From Sulfolobus sp. SCGC AB-777_G06 (GTDB lineage Archaea; Thermoproteota; Thermoprotei_A; Sulfolobales; Sulfolobaceae): 37,360 bases of DNA. The stretch is taken from positions 1 through 37,360 of the forward strand of contig QEFN01000004.1 of assembly GCA_003086555.1 (NCBI GenBank), in the 5' to 3' direction. The position numbers were made by a program, and so were the translations under genes. Of the stretch, positions 15,291 through 26,104 are shown one piece after another (the first letter of the stretch is position 1; each line of letters begins with the position of its first letter). Under the pieces are notes generated by a model. It was given only the letters and a program-made list of their open reading frames with translations, searched no databases and was not told where the DNA came from.

Positions 15291-16481
15291 ATGAGTGATA
15301 TAATCGACCAAATATTATCATCTATAGGGAAGGGCAAGGTATTCAAAGCCAGGGAACTACTCCTACCAGATTACGTTCCCGAAACTTTACCTCATCGAGA
15401 AAATCAGATACGAAAATTAGTAGAAATATTATCTCCTTTGGTCAGGTCTGAAAGGCCTAGTAACATATTTATATACGGTTTAACAGGGACAGGTAAAACT
15501 GCTGTTACAAAGTTCGTATTAAAAAATCTGCACAAGAGATTTCCGTCTAACTTCACTTATGTTTATGTAAATACTAGGCAAAGCGATACTCCATATAGAA
15601 TTTTAGCGGATATATTAGAAAGCTTAAACAGTAAGGTACCGTTTACCGGACTTTCTACAGCTGAACTTTTTAGAAGATTACTAAAAAAATTAAATGACAT
15701 TGATTCCATTGTAGTAATCGTACTTGATGAGATCGATGCAATGGTAAAAAAGCACGGTGATGACATACTTTACAGGTTTACACGTGCTAATAATGAACTC
15801 GGTAAGTCATTGATATCATTGATAGGGATCACTAACGATGTTAGGTTTATTGAAACATTGGATCCACGAGTGAAAAGTAGTTTAAGTGAAGAAGAGTTGG
15901 TATTTCCTCCTTATAACGCAGAAGAATTAGAAGATATTCTTAAACAAAGAGCCAAATTTGCCATATACGAGGAAGCTATAAATGATGACGTAATAAGACT
16001 TTGTGCAGCTTTGGCAGCTAGAGATCACGGTGATGCGAGAAGAGCTCTTGATCTTCTAAGGGTTGCAGGAGAGATAGCAGAAAGAGAAGGTAAAGATAAA
16101 ATAACGGTTGCTGAGGTTGAAAAAGCTAGAGTGGAAATAGAGAGGGATAGAGTTTATGAAGTTCTTTCTACTCTTCCTTTTCATTCTAAATTAGTCCTGA
16201 CAGCTATTCTGAAGGGGTTGAAGAGTAAATCTACCTTGACTACTGGTGAAGTTTATGAGATATATCTTAAGTTAGCAAATAAGATAGGAGTAGAAAACGT
16301 AACCCAAAGGAGAGTAAGTGATATTCTAAACGAGTTAGATATGGTAGGGATAATTACAGCTAAAGTAGTTAATAGAGGGAGATACGGTAAAACTAAGGAA
16401 ATAAACCTGGCTGTCAGCGAAGATATTATTTATAAAGCTATTGTAGAAAGTGATGAGAGAATTGCAAGTTTGTGGAGTTGA
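15291..16481 (+). CDS. orc1-1: Origin recognition protein Orc1-1/Cdc6-1
   Basis: A 396-residue AAA+ initiator that binds ORB elements and recruits the MCM helicase. Seen: Walker [10 protein letters not shown] (residues 63-70), Walker B IVLDEID with Asp146-Glu147, sensor 1 region IGITND, sensor 2 [15 protein letters not shown], and a C-terminal winged helix (about 290-396) with [17 protein letters not shown] and a RGRYGKT wing. Full length. The adjacent origin with ORBs supports the Orc1-1 rather than the Orc1-2/1-3 type. The DUF99 gene starts inside its last codons. Confidence 0.95.
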   Translation: MSDIIDQILSSIGKGKVFKARELLLPDYVPETLPHRENQIRKLVEILSPLVRSERPSNIFIYGLTGTGKTAVTKFVLKNLHKRFPSNFTYVYVNTRQSDTPYRILADILESLNSKVPFTGLSTAELFRRLLKKLNDIDSIVVIVLDEIDAMVKKHGDDILYRFTRANNELGKSLISLIGITNDVRFIETLDPRVKSSLSEEELVFPPYNAEELEDILKQRAKFAIYEEAINDDVIRLCAALAARDHGDARRALDLLRVAGEIAEREGKDKITVAEVEKARVEIERDRVYEVLSTLPFHSKLVLTAILKGLKSKSTLTTGEVYEIYLKLANKIGVENVTQRRVSDILNELDMVGIITAKVVNRGRYGKTKEINLAVSEDIIYKAIVESDERIASLWS

Positions 16482-17016
16482 TGATGGTTATTTTCCGCTT
16501 AAGTTTAAGGGTGGTAAAGGGAAAACTGTGCTTTTATCTTCAAAGTATAACGATAAACTGTTGATAGGGATTGATTTTGACTTGATTTTAGTTGATGGTG
16601 ATGATGCGACATCGAAACTTAGGAAGATTTTAGACGATTGTGAAGTGGTCTTTACAGATGGGATAACTGTAGGCGGGTTTAATTACGTGGATCCAGAGGA
16701 ATTAAGGAATTATGGTATAAATTACATAATATTTTATTCTAAGATACCTGATATAAAAGACGTAGAACACGCACTCTTAAAGCATTTTAGCGGTGATAGA
16801 AGGACTAGTATAATCTTAAATGTTTTAGAAAATTTAGTTCTACTACCTACCAAAAAAGGAAACGTATATGTTGACACTAATCTTAGCTTACAGTATGCTT
16901 CTAAATTGATTAACTATTATCAAATTTACGTTAAAGAGCCGGAGCCGCTTAGGACAGCACATATCATTGCTAGTTCTCTTTCAAGGTTTCTTCTTACTAA
17001 AAATTTATTGACATAA
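16453..17016 (+). CDS. DUF99 (UPF0215) endonuclease V-like protein
   Basis: About 187 residues. Seen: [40 protein letters not shown], and [18 protein letters not shown] with the acidic residues typical of DUF99, which has an endonuclease V/RNase H-like fold. Substrate and role are unknown; a nucleic-acid function next to the origin is plausible. The start is uncertain: ATG 16453 or TTG 16462, the latter with GTGATGAG as SD. It overlaps orc1-1 by 20-29 nt, so the two are coupled. The 3' end overlaps the convergent thioesterase gene by 12 nt. Confidence 0.8.
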   Translation: MRELQVCGVDDGYFPLKFKGGKGKTVLLSSKYNDKLLIGIDFDLILVDGDDATSKLRKILDDCEVVFTDGITVGGFNYVDPEELRNYGINYIIFYSKIPDIKDVEHALLKHFSGDRRTSIILNVLENLVLLPTKKGNVYVDTNLSLQYASKLINYYQIYVKEPEPLRTAHIIASSLSRFLLTKNLLT

Positions 17017-17928
17017 TTCTGTTTCTTGAAGAGTCTTTGACAGTTTTATCCTCTCCTCTCTTTCCTTAAGTCTTTCCTCAAATATTTTCTTTTCTTTCTC
17101 AGTACTGGGCGTTATTTTTTGGATAGGTTTAGGTTTGGCATTTTCGTCTATGGCTACAAATGAGAATACTGTTCTCGTGACTAATCTTTTTTCACCTGTA
17201 TAATGATTTATGGCGAAAACCTTAGCACCTACATCAAGGGATGTGTTTCCAGTATACTCTATAGCAGCCTGAATCTCTAAGATATCCCCTATTCTAACGG
17301 GGGACAAGAAGTTTGCGGCTCCTGCACTTCCAGTGAATACATTTCCTCTGCTGTAAAGTTTCGCTACTATTGCAAGTGCTTCATCCAACATTGTATACAT
17401 TTTACCTGCATAAAGTATTCCATTTCCGAATCCGTGTTCTGGATATATTGTTCTTATATATCTTTTACCGAAAGACATTCCAGGTAACAAATCCTCTTGA
17501 TCTAAAATGTCTTTTTTCTTTTTCTCTATTCTCTTCTCCCTCCTTTTATTTGCCTCTTCGTCTGAACCTATTTTCACAGGCAACTTTCTAGGTCTACCAT
17601 TCTCGTCAACAGCTACATAAGTAGTGAGCCCTAGTGCTCCTAATTCCTCTTTTTCTTCCCTCTTTATACATGCTTTAACTTTAATTTCGACAGAGCTCTC
17701 CCAACCTGCTGTAGTCTCGGCTACTACTCTTATAACATCCCCTACTCTTGCAGGTTTAAACAGATAAATATAATCGACAGATGCAAGTAAATAATTACCG
17801 CGGCTCACATTTGACATTAAGAGCCCGCTAGTGTCGATTAACCAATTCATATATATGCCACCGTGTAAGCTACCGAAATGATTTGCATGCCATGGGAAAA
17901 CGTTATAATAAGTTTCAATCTTATACAT
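17005..17928 (-). CDS. Double-hotdog acyl-CoA thioesterase family protein
   Basis: 307 residues made of two hotdog folds. The first is [22 protein letters not shown] (about 14-35) and the second [22 protein letters not shown] (about 165-186), each followed by VGD/IGD turns and VAIDENG-type strands. The layout matches cytosolic acyl-CoA hydrolases (BACH/YciA type). Sulfolobales have little fatty-acid synthesis, so the natural substrate is unclear. Between the two folds is a Lys/Arg/Glu-rich linker and a charged C-terminal tail. ATG start. Monocistronic as far as can be seen. Confidence 0.85.
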   Translation of the reverse strand: MYKIETYYNVFPWHANHFGSLHGGIYMNWLIDTSGLLMSNVSRGNYLLASVDYIYLFKPARVGDVIRVVAETTAGWESSVEIKVKACIKREEKEELGALGLTTYVAVDENGRPRKLPVKIGSDEEANKRREKRIEKKKKDILDQEDLLPGMSFGKRYIRTIYPEHGFGNGILYAGKMYTMLDEALAIVAKLYSRGNVFTGSAGAANFLSPVRIGDILEIQAAIEYTGNTSLDVGAKVFAINHYTGEKRLVTRTVFSFVAIDENAKPKPIQKITPSTEKEKKIFEERLKEREERIKLSKTLQETELCQ

Positions 17929-17970
17929 TCAGATTCCCATTTTCATAGTTCTTACCGGTGTATATAAGGA

Positions 17971-18489
17971 TTAGGAGAAACCCGCAATAGACCTTAATCT
18001 TTCATCTCCTCTTATCTCACGAATGTAAGCAGATACTTCAGCTGGAACTAGTTTCTCCCATTCGTTGTTGTTTTCTATTATTAACCTTCTGATAAAAGTC
18101 GAGTTATATATCTTCCTGTCATATGCAGGCGGTTCAATAACCTCATAACCAGCTTCTTTGAATAGTCGCATAACTAGAGGATTCCTACTTATAATAACAT
18201 CGAATTTAGGGGAGAAAGATTTTACATGGTAAACCCATACACTGTTCATTAAGATGTCCGGTATAGGAACAAAGTATATTAGAGATAAATCAATGTTACT
18301 CCCTTCTAGGGCTCTCCTTATCATCTCCATTCTCTCTCCAGCCGTGAAAGGATTAGAGAGAGTGTGGCTTTCCTGAGCGCTACCAATAACGATTATCAGC
18401 TCGTCGACTCTTTGAAGTGTCCATTTAACCACTTGGAGATGTCCTAAGTGGAAGGGTTGGAATCTCCCTGGGTAAAGACCTCTACGCAG
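17971..18489 (-). CDS. nadM: Nicotinamide-nucleotide (NMN) adenylyltransferase
   Basis: About 172 residues. It makes NAD from NMN and ATP. Seen: the nucleotidyltransferase motif [10 protein letters not shown] near the N-terminus, [33 protein letters not shown] and [10 protein letters not shown] (the ISTxxR equivalent). The first normal start (GTG 18432) would delete the HxGH motif. The frame is open up to a TGA at 18493-18495. Between this stop and the motif the only plausible start is CTG at 18489, 5 nt after GGTGAT (18495-18500), a near-perfect SD. The gene overlaps the upstream SAM-hydrolase-type gene. Function is secure; a CTG start is inferred but well supported. Confidence 0.92.
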   Translation of the reverse strand: MRRGLYPGRFQPFHLGHLQVVKWTLQRVDELIIVIGSAQESHTLSNPFTAGERMEMIRRALEGSNIDLSLIYFVPIPDILMNSVWVYHVKSFSPKFDVIISRNPLVMRLFKEAGYEVIEPPAYDRKIYNSTFIRRLIIENNNEWEKLVPAEVSAYIREIRGDERLRSIAGFS

Positions 18490-19274
18490 ACTTCATCACC
18501 TTCTCGTAAGTTAAGAATATAAAAGGCACTCCTCTTATTAATTCCGATCTCAATAAATGAGTACCCGTTTTTATATACCAAAAGTTCTTGTCCATAACTT
18601 TCTCCGAAAGTCTTTACTTGGTGTAATTCATACTCCTGCCCGTCTTTAAGTATTAGTTTTCCATTCGTGTTTAGTAAAAGATCCTTATCTATTCTTATTG
18701 ATGTAGTGATATTTCCGAAATGATCCACGTAAATAACTTTACCACAAGCTTTCAATTTATTTTCAGCTATTTTCTCTAATTTATATTCGAAATCTAGATT
18801 TGTGATTTGACTTATTTCCTCTCCGAATACGTTCATATCAACTCCTAGGGACAATAGAGCTGCCGTTACTGCAAAGATATCCCTGCCGTGAAAAGTATTA
18901 GAAATTCTCTTTGAGAGATACGATCTGGGATTGTTTATCCATATAATCGATTTTATTCGATCTTCATTAGCTGCAGGAAATAACACTCCGTTATCCGGTC
19001 CTACAAAGAAGTAGTTATTAGTTTTAATAATAAGAGGCTTTCTAGATGTACCTACACCAGGATCTATGACTACCAGAAATATTGTTCCTCTCCTAAAGTA
19101 TCTATATGCGGTATAGAGTAAATACGCCCCGCTATAAATGTTAAATTCCTTTGCGTTAGGAGTAATATAAGTAATTTCTATCTCTGGGTTAAACTTTCTG
19201 ATTACTGCTTCCATCACTCCATTATAGTTATCGGAAATTCCAAAGTCAGTTAGGATCGCTATTTGTTTTCTCAA
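18444..19274 (-). CDS. SAM hydrolase/SAM hydroxide adenosyltransferase (DUF62)
   Basis: About 276 residues. The family splits S-adenosylmethionine into adenosine and methionine using hydroxide. Seen: [60 protein letters not shown] and [12 protein letters not shown], all family hallmarks with the catalytic Asp-Arg-His set. Its role in archaea is unknown. I choose TTG 19274 with GGTGG 7-8 nt before it; the longer ORF from 19295 is less likely. It overlaps the CYTH gene upstream by about 29 nt and nadM downstream by 46 nt, so the three are translated as a coupled set. Confidence 0.88.
   Translation of the reverse strand: MRKQIAILTDFGISDNYNGVMEAVIRKFNPEIEITYITPNAKEFNIYSGAYLLYTAYRYFRRGTIFLVVIDPGVGTSRKPLIIKTNNYFFVGPDNGVLFPAANEDRIKSIIWINNPRSYLSKRISNTFHGRDIFAVTAALLSLGVDMNVFGEEISQITNLDFEYKLEKIAENKLKACGKVIYVDHFGNITTSIRIDKDLLLNTNGKLILKDGQEYELHQVKTFGESYGQELLVYKNGYSFIEIGINKRSAFYILNLREGDEVCVEVFTQGDSNPST
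18495..18500 (-). promoter_or_regulatory. Strong SD before the presumed CTG start of nadM
   Basis: GGTGAT on the minus strand, complementary to the 16S 3' end (ATCACC), ends 5 nt before CTG 18489. It lies inside the coding sequence of the upstream gene and decides the unusual start. Confidence 0.65.
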
Positions 19275-19800
19275 TTTTCTCCACCAGAAGTTCAAGATAA
19301 GATTTGAGTGTAGATTCCCCTTTTATCTCGTTTTCGGATAAGAAATTATTAACAAAGTTTAACAAGTTCTTTTCGTCGACGTCAATTCCTTCAATCTCCA
19401 AGAAATCTCCTAATCCTTTGACACTATCAAGAGAAATCGTGTAATTATTTACCTTAAAGTTCCATCTGGTTTTCTCTAACTCTATTACTTTTTTAAATCC
19501 CAAATTCTGTAAAATTCTGTCCATATCCTCAAGGTTAGAGATCTCGACGTTTATTTCTAATCTGGATTTACTTTGTGAGGATATTTTAGGTCCTTTATAG
19601 GTAAGTTCTATCTTTCCGTTACTTTTCCTTATTCTTAAGGCCTCGTCAGTTTGGCGAAAGTCTCTAACTGGACTATTGTAGTATATGTCTTTCTGGCTTT
19701 CTTCTCCTAGAAAAGTGTACTTGTTTTTTAATTTGGTTAGTAAGACACTTAAAGGTGGGCTGAATAATTTTATTTTGACTTCCCGTTCTATGTGTGTCAT
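19246..19800 (-). CDS. CYTH-domain protein (class IV adenylate cyclase/CyaB-like)
   Basis: 184 residues. Seen: the N-terminal ExExK motif EREVKIKL, then [34 protein letters not shown] and [17 protein letters not shown], lining the CYTH tunnel that binds triphosphates and divalent metal. Known relatives are CyaB adenylate cyclase, thiamine triphosphatase and tripolyphosphatases; the substrate here cannot be told. ATG at 19800 (MTHIERE). Divergent from the methyltransferase gene, with almost no space between starts. Confidence 0.88.
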   Translation of the reverse strand: MTHIEREVKIKLFSPPLSVLLTKLKNKYTFLGEESQKDIYYNSPVRDFRQTDEALRIRKSNGKIELTYKGPKISSQSKSRLEINVEISNLEDMDRILQNLGFKKVIELEKTRWNFKVNNYTISLDSVKGLGDFLEIEGIDVDEKNLLNFVNNFLSENEIKGESTLKSYLELLVEKIEKTNSDPN

Positions 19801-19805
19801 CAAAA

Positions 19806-20810
19806 ATGAATATTAATGAGTATATAAAAAAGTATGAGAAACTATTCACAGTTTCACCATCATTTAGAGCGAAACAACTAGCTAGAAAGTATGGCTTTCT
19901 GGATTATATGATCGAAAGATATATTCATATGATGGAGGATGAGTTAGAAGACTTTCTATATCATTGTAGCGTCCCGCTTATAAAGAGTATTAGATGTAAT
20001 GATATTTTGATAGACTGTGAGAGACTTGTATCAAGATTAGAAAATAAGGGCTTTATGTTGGAGAAAGTTAAATGGCTACCACATGGTTATAAAGTTATAA
20101 AAATACCAAAAACTCCTTCTCTAGGTGCTACAATAGAATACTTGTCCGGTTATTATTATATACAAGGTTTAGCTTCAATGGTTCCACCTTACGTGTTATC
20201 TCCACGTGAAAATGATCTAGTTCTTGATATGGCTGCTTCACCGGGGAGTAAAACAACACAATTATCACAATTGATGCGGAACAAAGGATTAATTCTAGCA
20301 GTAGAAAAATCTAGAGATAGGATTAGAAGCTTAATGTCTAATATTAATAGAATGAAGGCTAAGAACGTTATTTTACTTCGAACAGATTCTAAAAACCTAG
20401 TTAAAACTTCAATGAAATTTTCAAAAATATTACTGGATGCTCCTTGTAGTGGGGAGGGTCTAATTCCTGAAGATCCTAGAAGAAAGACAAAAACGAGTAT
20501 GTCCGACCTGAAAATCTTTTTCGAGGAGCAACTTAAGCTTATTACAACTGCTTATTTACTTCTAGAGGAAGAAGGTACATTAGTTTATTCCACATGTAGT
20601 ATAGCTCCTGAAGAGGATGAGGCGGTAGTAAATTTTGCCATTGAAGAGCTAGGGATGAAGACGGATAAAATTGAAGGGTATCCGTCTCAGCCTGGATTAG
20701 AAGAGTTTATGTATGTAAAATTCAGCTCTGAAGTTAAAAAATGTATAAGGTTTTATCCGCATAAATCACGTACAGAGGGGTTTTTTGTTTGCAGGCTAAG
20801 AAAAAGCTAG
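19806..20810 (+). CDS. RsmB/NSUN-type RNA (cytosine-5) methyltransferase
   Basis: About 334 residues. Seen: an N-terminal RNA-binding part, motif [20 protein letters not shown] (about 145), motif [12 protein letters not shown] and motif [16 protein letters not shown] with the two Cys used in the m5C mechanism, and the C-terminal ESRTEGFF-like [12 protein letters not shown]. The target is tRNA or rRNA; not decidable. ATG 19806 avoids overlap with the divergent CYTH gene; GTG 19794 is the alternative. A T-rich TATA-like element around 19762-19776 lies inside the CYTH coding region. Confidence 0.9.
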   Translation: MNINEYIKKYEKLFTVSPSFRAKQLARKYGFLDYMIERYIHMMEDELEDFLYHCSVPLIKSIRCNDILIDCERLVSRLENKGFMLEKVKWLPHGYKVIKIPKTPSLGATIEYLSGYYYIQGLASMVPPYVLSPRENDLVLDMAASPGSKTTQLSQLMRNKGLILAVEKSRDRIRSLMSNINRMKAKNVILLRTDSKNLVKTSMKFSKILLDAPCSGEGLIPEDPRRKTKTSMSDLKIFFEEQLKLITTAYLLLEEEGTLVYSTCSIAPEEDEAVVNFAIEELGMKTDKIEGYPSQPGLEEFMYVKFSSEVKKCIRFYPHKSRTEGFFVCRLRKS

Positions 20811-21349
20811 ACTATAAGCGCATTTCTCTCAACGAGTTTCTTTCCATAGTAAAACAAATCCTTGTAAGTTATAATTGTGATACTGAAGGGTTCTCTCAGC
20901 TATTTAGGGACAAGGAAATATTTCTCTTTTCCTCTAGTTTTGATCAGATAGAGGTTTTTTCTAATAAAAACAACGATAAATTAAATGAAATTCTTACTAA
21001 ACTTAGGGAACTTAATCTATATCCTTACTCAATAGGAGAGCCCATTGTAAAGATCTTGAAAGGAAAGGTGTATCCGCTGTTACCAATTTCTGAGTATTTA
21101 TCGCAAGTTTGTAAAAATAAAATTTTCTTAAATAATTCAAAGTTAGTAGAAAAACTTACCTACGGTAAATCTGTATTAGTGGATTTTAGAGATGTTAAAA
21201 CAACTTGTGAGTTGTCTGATAATAAAAAATATTTAATATACTCAGAAGACGCTATATTTATAGCTTTTACTAGGGTTAAAATAAAGAAAAAATTCGTAGA
21301 GATAATACCTGATTTAGATATAGGTTGGTATTTAAGAGAGGGAAAATAA
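20789..21349 (+). CDS. Probable PUA-like RNA-binding companion of the m5C methyltransferase
   Basis: 186 residues. Not firmly recognised. Seen: a mixed alpha/beta N-terminal part and a C-terminal beta-rich segment, [16 protein letters not shown]...[18 protein letters not shown] and [16 protein letters not shown], that resembles PUA-type RNA-binding domains attached to or next to NOL1/NOP2/Fmu methyltransferases. The TTG start lies 22 nt inside the methyltransferase gene, so the two are translated together, which favours a shared RNA substrate. Function is inferred from context. Confidence 0.5.
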   Translation: MQAKKKLDYKRISLNEFLSIVKQILVSYNCDTEGFSQLFRDKEIFLFSSSFDQIEVFSNKNNDKLNEILTKLRELNLYPYSIGEPIVKILKGKVYPLLPISEYLSQVCKNKIFLNNSKLVEKLTYGKSVLVDFRDVKTTCELSDNKKYLIYSEDAIFIAFTRVKIKKKFVEIIPDLDIGWYLREGK

Positions 21350-21396
21350 TGTTTATTAGGTATCGGTGGAAAGTGTATACTTTAGATTTTACAGTT

Positions 21397-21402
21397 GGTG
21401 AT
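21397..21402 (+). promoter_or_regulatory. SD deciding the radA start
   Basis: GGTGAT lies 7 nt before ATG 21410, which gives MSTNGDGKK as in other Sulfolobus RadA proteins; upstream TTG, GTG and ATG codons in the same frame overlap this SD and are unlikely starts. Confidence 0.6.
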
Positions 21403-21409
21403 GTGGTAT

Positions 21410-22381
21410 ATGTCAACAAACGGTGATGGAAAGAAAGTAAAGAGCCTATCCGATTTACCTGGAATAGGGCAAAGTATACTCAATAAGTTGATAGAGGCGG
21501 GTTATTCCACACTAGAAGCAGTAGCAGTAGCATCACCCCAAGACTTAAGCGTAGCTGCTGGAATTCCACAAACTACAGCACAAAGAATAATAAAAGAAGC
21601 TAGAGAAGCATTAGATATTAGATTCAAGACAGCTCTTGAGGTTAAAAAAGAAAGAATGAATACTAAGAAAATTACAACAAGCAGTCAAGCACTAGACGGA
21701 CTTTTGGGCGGAGGAATAGAAACAAGAACTATGACGGAATTCTTTGGAGAGTTTGGTTCTGGAAAGACACAATTATGTCATCAGCTTAGTGTTAATGTTC
21801 AATTACCGCCCGAAAAAGGCGGTCTTAACGGCAAGGCTGTATACATAGATACAGAAGGTACTTTCAGATGGGAGAGAATAGAGGCTATGGCTAAAGCAGT
21901 GGGATTGGATCCGGATACCGCAATGAATAACATATACTACATGAGGGCTATTAATTCAGATCATCAGATGGCTATAGTAGAGGATTTGCAAGAACTGATT
22001 ACAAAAGAACCAGCAATCAAATTGGTAATTGTGGATTCGGTAACGTCACATTTCAGGGCTGAGTTTCCAGGTAGAGAAAACTTGGCTGTAAGGCAGCAAA
22101 AGCTCAACAAACACTTACACCAGCTAGTTAGGTTAGCTGAAATGTATGATATAGCTACAATAATTACAAACCAAGTTATGGCGAGGCCAGACATGTTTTA
22201 CGGAGACCCGACTGTAGCCGTTGGAGGTCATACCTTATATCATGTTCCAGGTATCAGAATTCAAATAAAGAAGAGTAGAGGAAATAAGAGAATAGCTAGA
22301 GTAGTTGACGCTCCTCATTTGCCTGAAGGAGAAGTTGTATTTGCCATAACTGAAGAAGGAATAAGAGATGCTGAGGAATAA
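21410..22381 (+). CDS. radA: DNA recombinase RadA (Rad51 family)
   Basis: 323 residues. It forms nucleoprotein filaments for homologous strand exchange. Seen: an N-terminal helix-hairpin-helix domain ([15 protein letters not shown], about 13-27), the polymerisation linker with RFKTA (71-75), Walker A GEFGSGKT (113-120), [14 protein letters not shown], Walker B LVIVDSV, DNA-binding loops L1/L2 with [21 protein letters not shown] and [14 protein letters not shown], and the ATP cap [12 protein letters not shown]. Full length. Downstream of the RNA methyltransferase/PUA pair with a 60-nt gap and probably its own promoter (TATACTTTA near 21376). Confidence 0.97.
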   Translation: MSTNGDGKKVKSLSDLPGIGQSILNKLIEAGYSTLEAVAVASPQDLSVAAGIPQTTAQRIIKEAREALDIRFKTALEVKKERMNTKKITTSSQALDGLLGGGIETRTMTEFFGEFGSGKTQLCHQLSVNVQLPPEKGGLNGKAVYIDTEGTFRWERIEAMAKAVGLDPDTAMNNIYYMRAINSDHQMAIVEDLQELITKEPAIKLVIVDSVTSHFRAEFPGRENLAVRQQKLNKHLHQLVRLAEMYDIATIITNQVMARPDMFYGDPTVAVGGHTLYHVPGIRIQIKKSRGNKRIARVVDAPHLPEGEVVFAITEEGIRDAEE

Positions 22382-22440
22382 ACTACAAAATTAAGGTTTA
22401 ACTATTTATTTACTCGTTACTTTTTATTGTTTAGGTAAGT

Positions 22441-22950
22441 ATGGACGTATTATGGGCTCCTTGGAGATCAAAATATATCTCAGAAGCTTCTAAAAAGAAG
22501 GACGACTCTTGCATTTTCTGTGATTTTCCAAAATCAACTAATGATAAAGAACACTTAATAGTTTATAGAGGCAAATTTAATTTTGTAATACTGAACGCTT
22601 ACCCATATAATCCAGGTCATATCATGGTAGTTCCCTATAGGCATGTTAGTAGTATTGAGTTACTATCTAATGAAGAGGCTTTAGAGCTATTCTCTATAGT
22701 AAAAAGAGCCATAAAAATCCTTAGGAAGGTATATTCCCCAGACGGATTTAATCTAGGTATAAATATTGGGAGGGTAGCCGGAGCAGGTATAGATCAGCAC
22801 GTTCACGTTCATATAGTTCCAAGATGGAACGGTGATGTTAATTTCATGCCAGTGATAGGCGGGATAAAGGTACTTCCAGAACTATTAGAAGATACCTTTA
22901 ATAAGTTATACAAGGAGTTCAATAACGAGGATGAGGCCTTCGATCGCTGA
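22441..22950 (+). CDS. HIT-family nucleotide hydrolase/transferase
   Basis: 169 residues. Seen: a zinc-type CIFC (Cys24, Cys27), [23 protein letters not shown], and the histidine triad [10 protein letters not shown] with His120, His122 and His124, the middle His region being the nucleotidylated nucleophile site. Known substrates of close relatives are dinucleoside polyphosphates and adenylated amines; the exact substrate is not clear. ATG start, with a T-rich TATA-like ACTTTTTATTG about 26 nt upstream. Its stop codon TGA lies inside a candidate C/D box sRNA. Confidence 0.9.
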   Translation: MDVLWAPWRSKYISEASKKKDDSCIFCDFPKSTNDKEHLIVYRGKFNFVILNAYPYNPGHIMVVPYRHVSSIELLSNEEALELFSIVKRAIKILRKVYSPDGFNLGINIGRVAGAGIDQHVHVHIVPRWNGDVNFMPVIGGIKVLPELLEDTFNKLYKEFNNEDEAFDR

Positions 22951-22977
22951 AAAATGATGAGGGTAGGGTTTGCCTGA
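22928..22977 (+). ncRNA. Candidate C/D box guide sRNA overlapping the HIT stop
   Basis: C-like box AGGATGA (22928-22934, one mismatch to RTGATGA), 12-nt guide GGCCTTCGATCG, D' box CTGA (22947-22950), 3-nt spacer, C' box ATGATGA (22954-22960), 13-nt guide GGGTAGGGTTTGC, D box CTGA (22974-22977). Order and spacing fit archaeal dual-guide sRNAs. No clear terminal stem. Guide targets could not be checked. It spans the HIT stop codon and ends at the next gene's start codon. Confidence 0.4.
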
Positions 22978-24189
<1,212 letters not shown>

Positions 24190-24240
24190 AAGAGTGGTCA
24201 GTATTAATAATCTCTGAATATAATCATAATTTCTACTTAA

Positions 24241-24250
24241 CTTTATAAGA
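24241..24250 (+). promoter_or_regulatory. TATA box of prephenate dehydratase gene
   Basis: CTTTATAAGA. A start about 26 nt downstream would fall near 24271, 8 nt before an out-of-frame ATG (24279) and 13 nt before the in-frame ATT (24284). This shows that transcription begins upstream of the full enzyme frame. Confidence 0.55.
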
Positions 24251-24283
24251 TAGAGTTACCATTTAAACGTCGATCCAAATGGA

Positions 24284-25099
24284 ATTTATTATTTAGGCCC
24301 TGAAGGGAGCTTTTCGAACGAAGTAGCAAATATGGTAAATGGAAACAAAATTCCGCTAAGGTCAATATCAGAGATATTTAGTAGGGTTTATACTGATAAT
24401 GACGCGATAGGTGTAGTTCCTATAGAGAATAGTATAGAAGGTCCTGTTCATGAGACTTTAGATAACTTATACAAATATGATGAAATCTATGTAAATTCCT
24501 ATGTAGAAAAGGAAATAAAACTAGTTCTAGCTGTTAATACTAACGTAAAACGAATAGAAGAAATAAAAAGATTATATTCTCATAACCATGCAATACAAGA
24601 GGCCAGAGAGACTTTACAAAAGCTTAAAATTGAAAACATAATTCCAGTAGAAAGTACTTCTGCAGCCGCCTTATATGCCTCGAAAGACAACTACGGGGCA
24701 GCAATATGCTCACAATATGCAGCCTCAGTCTACGGCCTTAAAATATTGTTGAATAATATACAAGACAATTTGAATATTACAAGGTTCGTTACAATATCTA
24801 AGAGTCTCACTACAAGCGGAGAGAGAACTATGATATTCTTTAATGTTCCTCATAAGCCTGGCGCCCTATATAGAGCCTTAGAAAAATTCTACAAATATAA
24901 CATAAACCTAACTATGATATATTCGAGACCTCTTAAAGTAATACCATGGCAATATTACTTCTACCTAGAGTTTGAAGGAGAGTTAAGGAACTCAAAGACA
25001 ATTAATTTGTTAGAAGAGCTTAACGCTGTAGTAACTAATATTAAAATAAAGGGTTCTTATTCTAGATTACAATACCAGGCTTCAAATTTTCTAGGCTGA
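24284..25099 (+). CDS. pheA: Prephenate dehydratase with ACT domain (start codon abnormal)
   Basis: About 271 residues. It turns prephenate into phenylpyruvate for phenylalanine synthesis. Seen: N-terminal [33 protein letters not shown] substrate site ([18 protein letters not shown]), ITRFVTISK (the TRF motif) and a C-terminal ACT domain with [18 protein letters not shown] and the ESRP-like YSRPLKV. The first ATG in frame (24332) would delete LGPEGSFS. In frame upstream there is only ATT (24284). An ATG at 24279 lies in another frame and stops after five codons; one extra A there would restore [11 protein letters not shown]. So either an ATT start, a frameshift mutation, or a sequencing error. 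The 3' end overlaps the convergent heme gene by 38 nt. Confidence 0.88.
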   Translation: MYYLGPEGSFSNEVANMVNGNKIPLRSISEIFSRVYTDNDAIGVVPIENSIEGPVHETLDNLYKYDEIYVNSYVEKEIKLVLAVNTNVKRIEEIKRLYSHNHAIQEARETLQKLKIENIIPVESTSAAALYASKDNYGAAICSQYAASVYGLKILLNNIQDNLNITRFVTISKSLTTSGERTMIFFNVPHKPGALYRALEKFYKYNINLTMIYSRPLKVIPWQYYFYLEFEGELRNSKTINLLEELNAVVTNIKIKGSYSRLQYQASNFLG

Positions 25100-26030
25100 A
25101 TAGTAGCATATAACTCTTAGCATTTGCCAAAGTCACAGCTTTTTTTGCGACTTCTGATATAATTTCCCTCGACCTTGCATGTATCATCGCATAACATAAG
25201 TAATCCCATTTCGTGTTGGATTCCCTTAGTACTACATGAGTGGCTTCTTTTAGCTTATTTGCGATGTTGTAACATGAGGATTCTATATCCTCTGAGTTAA
25301 TCAGCATCATTGCATTTTCAGTTATACCCACTTTTTCCCCGTTTATTGTAGCTCCGTAATCTTTAATCACACCTTTTTCGTATAACTCTTTAATAAGCTC
25401 CACCAATTCACTGTCTTTCATGTTATACTTTTCTGCTATCTTTTGAAAAGGTCTTTCAGAAATAGATAACGGATAAGAGAGGTCTTTCAATAACTCCTTC
25501 TGTATTCCTAATTCTTCTGCAGTAGGAATTTTTTCGTGAACCGGCTGGTTATCAGCATACGAGACCCCCTTTATAACGTCGTATTTAACACTTAATTTTA
25601 AAGATTTTTTAGAATACAAAACTACATATTCCTTACATTTTACTTCACTCATCAATTCGGCAATCTTTTTGTCCAAAGACTCTTTACCCTCAGCTTTTAA
25701 TACATACCATACGTTGTATCTGGGATGATTTCTAATAAAATTATGAGTGAGTTCTCTTATTCCTAACGCTATTTTTCTAAACTTTTCTAAATTTTCGGGA
25801 GGAATTGCAGCAGCGATTAACGCACTCTCCATCCCCTTAGCTCTAAAGCTGACATACATTCCTACTCTCTTGACAATTTCCCTATCTATAAGACCCTTTA
25901 CTATTTCTATGACTTCTCTCTCACTAATCCCTAGTTTTTCACCAATTAACTGAAAGGGTTTCTCGTCAAAAGGAAAGTTATATTCAAGCTCCATTATTAC
26001 TTTTTGTTCAATCTCGTTTAAGTTGTTCAT
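25062..26030 (-). CDS. ahbAB: Fused siroheme decarboxylase AhbA-AhbB
   Basis: About 322 residues. It removes two acetate carboxyls from siroheme to give didecarboxysiroheme in the archaeal heme pathway. Seen: two tandem Lrp/AsnC-like halves. The first is [29 protein letters not shown]...[17 protein letters not shown]; the second is [28 protein letters not shown]...[21 protein letters not shown]. These match the AhbA and AhbB patterns ('THNY.R' and the 'MIHG' end). Usually two separate proteins; here one chain. It could be mistaken for a transcription regulator. ATG 26030 (MNNLNEIEQ) chosen; GTG 26048 is possible for a leaderless mRNA. Confidence 0.8.
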   Translation of the reverse strand: MNNLNEIEQKVIMELEYNFPFDEKPFQLIGEKLGISEREVIEIVKGLIDREIVKRVGMYVSFRAKGMESALIAAAIPPENLEKFRKIALGIRELTHNFIRNHPRYNVWYVLKAEGKESLDKKIAELMSEVKCKEYVVLYSKKSLKLSVKYDVIKGVSYADNQPVHEKIPTAEELGIQKELLKDLSYPLSISERPFQKIAEKYNMKDSELVELIKELYEKGVIKDYGATINGEKVGITENAMMLINSEDIESSCYNIANKLKEATHVVLRESNTKWDYLCYAMIHARSREIISEVAKKAVTLANAKSYMLLFSLENLKPGIVI

Positions 26031-26104
26031 ATAGGATAAAGTAAACACAGAAGCTAAAAACTCTTTTATTATTTCTAAAATTTGATTAAATCTGGGAGAA
26101 AAGA

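Noticed and set aside
25062..26030. Lrp/AsnC transcription regulator
   Set aside because: The doubled domains and the THNFIR and AMIH-type motifs fit siroheme decarboxylase better than DNA-binding regulators.
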